Positions 63,512 to 64,000 of a stretch of 64,000 nucleotides of DNA are shown piece by piece (within the stretch, counting starts at the first letter, position 1; each line of letters opens with the position of its first letter). The translations under genes and the position numbers were made by a program. Below the pieces are notes generated by a model. The model did not search any database. It saw nothing but the letters and a program-made list of their open reading frames with translations, and was not told the origin of the DNA. The stretch is from JBBDYG01 sp040901765 (lineage in GTDB: Bacteria; Planctomycetota; Planctomycetia; Pirellulales; Lacipirellulaceae): contig JBBDYG010000040.1 of the NCBI GenBank assembly GCA_040901765.1, positions 1-64,000 of the forward strand, read 5' to 3'.

Positions 63512-64000
63512 ATGAAAATCTGGTACAACAACATCATCGATTCCGAGCGCCACGTGGTCGAGGTCCAGGGAGACCGCATCCGCATCGGACGATCGACAAC
63601 CAATGAAATCGTTCTCGACAGCCCGTGCATCGCCGACGAAGCGGCGGTCCTCTATCGCCGCAACACCGGCTGGGAGCTTGTCGCCCTGGGCATGAACGGC
63701 GTCACGATCGGCGAACAGAAGCTCTTTGGCGGCGAGCGGTGCGATATCCGCACCAGCCAGACCATCTCGCTGTTTCCCTTCACGCTCACGCTCGACCTGC
63801 CCAAGGCCGCGGAAACCACGCGGGAACATCAGCGACTGCTGCTCGACGAGCGGATGTCAGCCCTCATTCGCGACATTCATATCGAACTCCTGCGGCGGAT
63901 GGACCTGTCGGGCGACGCGGCCGCCGCGCTGTCGGGCGACGACGAGTACTTGCTGCGACTCGAGCGAACGCTCGACAACATCGCCCGCACCCGCGAGGAA
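63512..64000 (+). CDS. FHA-domain CpaF-type ATPase, N-terminal part (runs off the window)
   Basis: 163 residues are visible. Residues 1-95 form an FHA domain (RIRIGRSTTNEIVLDSPCIADEAAV ... NGVTIGEQ), which binds phosphothreonine. The following helices (LLDERMSALIRDIHIELLRRMDL) are typical of the N-terminal region of CpaF/TadA ATPases. The ATPase core lies beyond the right edge. The locus would thus have two CpaF-type ATPases. Confidence 0.7.
   Translation, partial: MKIWYNNIIDSERHVVEVQGDRIRIGRSTTNEIVLDSPCIADEAAVLYRRNTGWELVALGMNGVTIGEQKLFGGERCDIRTSQTISLFPFTLTLDLPKAAETTREHQRLLLDERMSALIRDIHIELLRRMDLSGDAAAALSGDDEYLLRLERTLDNIARTREE

Overview
The window looks like a chromosomal segment of a planctomycete, most likely Pirellulales (inference). 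The evidence is a decayed planctomycete-style dockerin-like motif at the left edge, a small exported protein with the lineage-typical N-terminal FSLR-x-LL signature, a sulfatase, large Ser/Thr-kinase fusions, a cysteine-rich Lpg1974-type porin and a divergent Flp/Tad locus. GC is high and genes are on both strands in short operons. I saw no rRNA, tRNA, phage or CRISPR array.

Layout. 1-4.6 kb: dockerin-like remnant, then divergent treZ and glgX (trehalose/glycogen metabolism). 4.6-10.5 kb: a palindromic dispersed repeat, a YihY-type membrane protein, small proteins, a Cys-rich porin, a methyltransferase, a MORN-type protein, a truncated PNPOx/DUF3592 junction and an exported copper-storage-like protein. 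10.5-21.3 kb: a signalling block with a ~1970-residue Ser/Thr kinase-ATPase-TPR-GAF-histidine kinase-receiver protein, a divergent methyltransferase, transposase debris, a receiver-HD-GYP protein and a stand-alone Hpt protein. 21.5-33.6 kb: a HAD phosphatase/ATPase fusion, a second copy of the palindromic repeat, an AI-2E-family permease with an extra cytosolic domain, low-complexity exported proteins, thioredoxin, fatty-acid desaturase and FadL-type porin. 33.8-41.1 kb: PIG-L deacetylase plus NagB-type isomerase, HPF-like protein, FluC, sulfatase, cysteine hydrolase, sulfotransferase and a frameshifted isoprenylcysteine methyltransferase-like gene. 41.3-53.1 kb: an amidohydrolase/beta-lactamase fusion, an HNH-like protein, two amidohydrolases and a pseudokinase-PEGA-SUMF1 membrane protein. 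53.5-64 kb: a TDT transporter, then a Tad pilus locus that runs off the right edge.

The two most notable observations are structural. First, a 166-bp element with about 27-bp terminal inverted repeats occurs twice (44192-44357 and 53096-53261). The copies read as identical and each is flanked by its own 4-bp direct repeat, as expected of a recently mobilised MITE. Second, the Tad locus (CpaF-type ATPase, Flp-like pilin, prepilin peptidase, three TadE-like proteins, TadG-like protein, CpaB-like protein, FHA-CpaF-type ATPase) is interrupted by two unrelated toxin-antitoxin-like modules: RHH/PIN in the same orientation and DUF433/DUF5615 in the opposite one. Its pilin gene is followed directly by a strong intrinsic terminator.

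All family assignments come from reading motifs; no database search was run.
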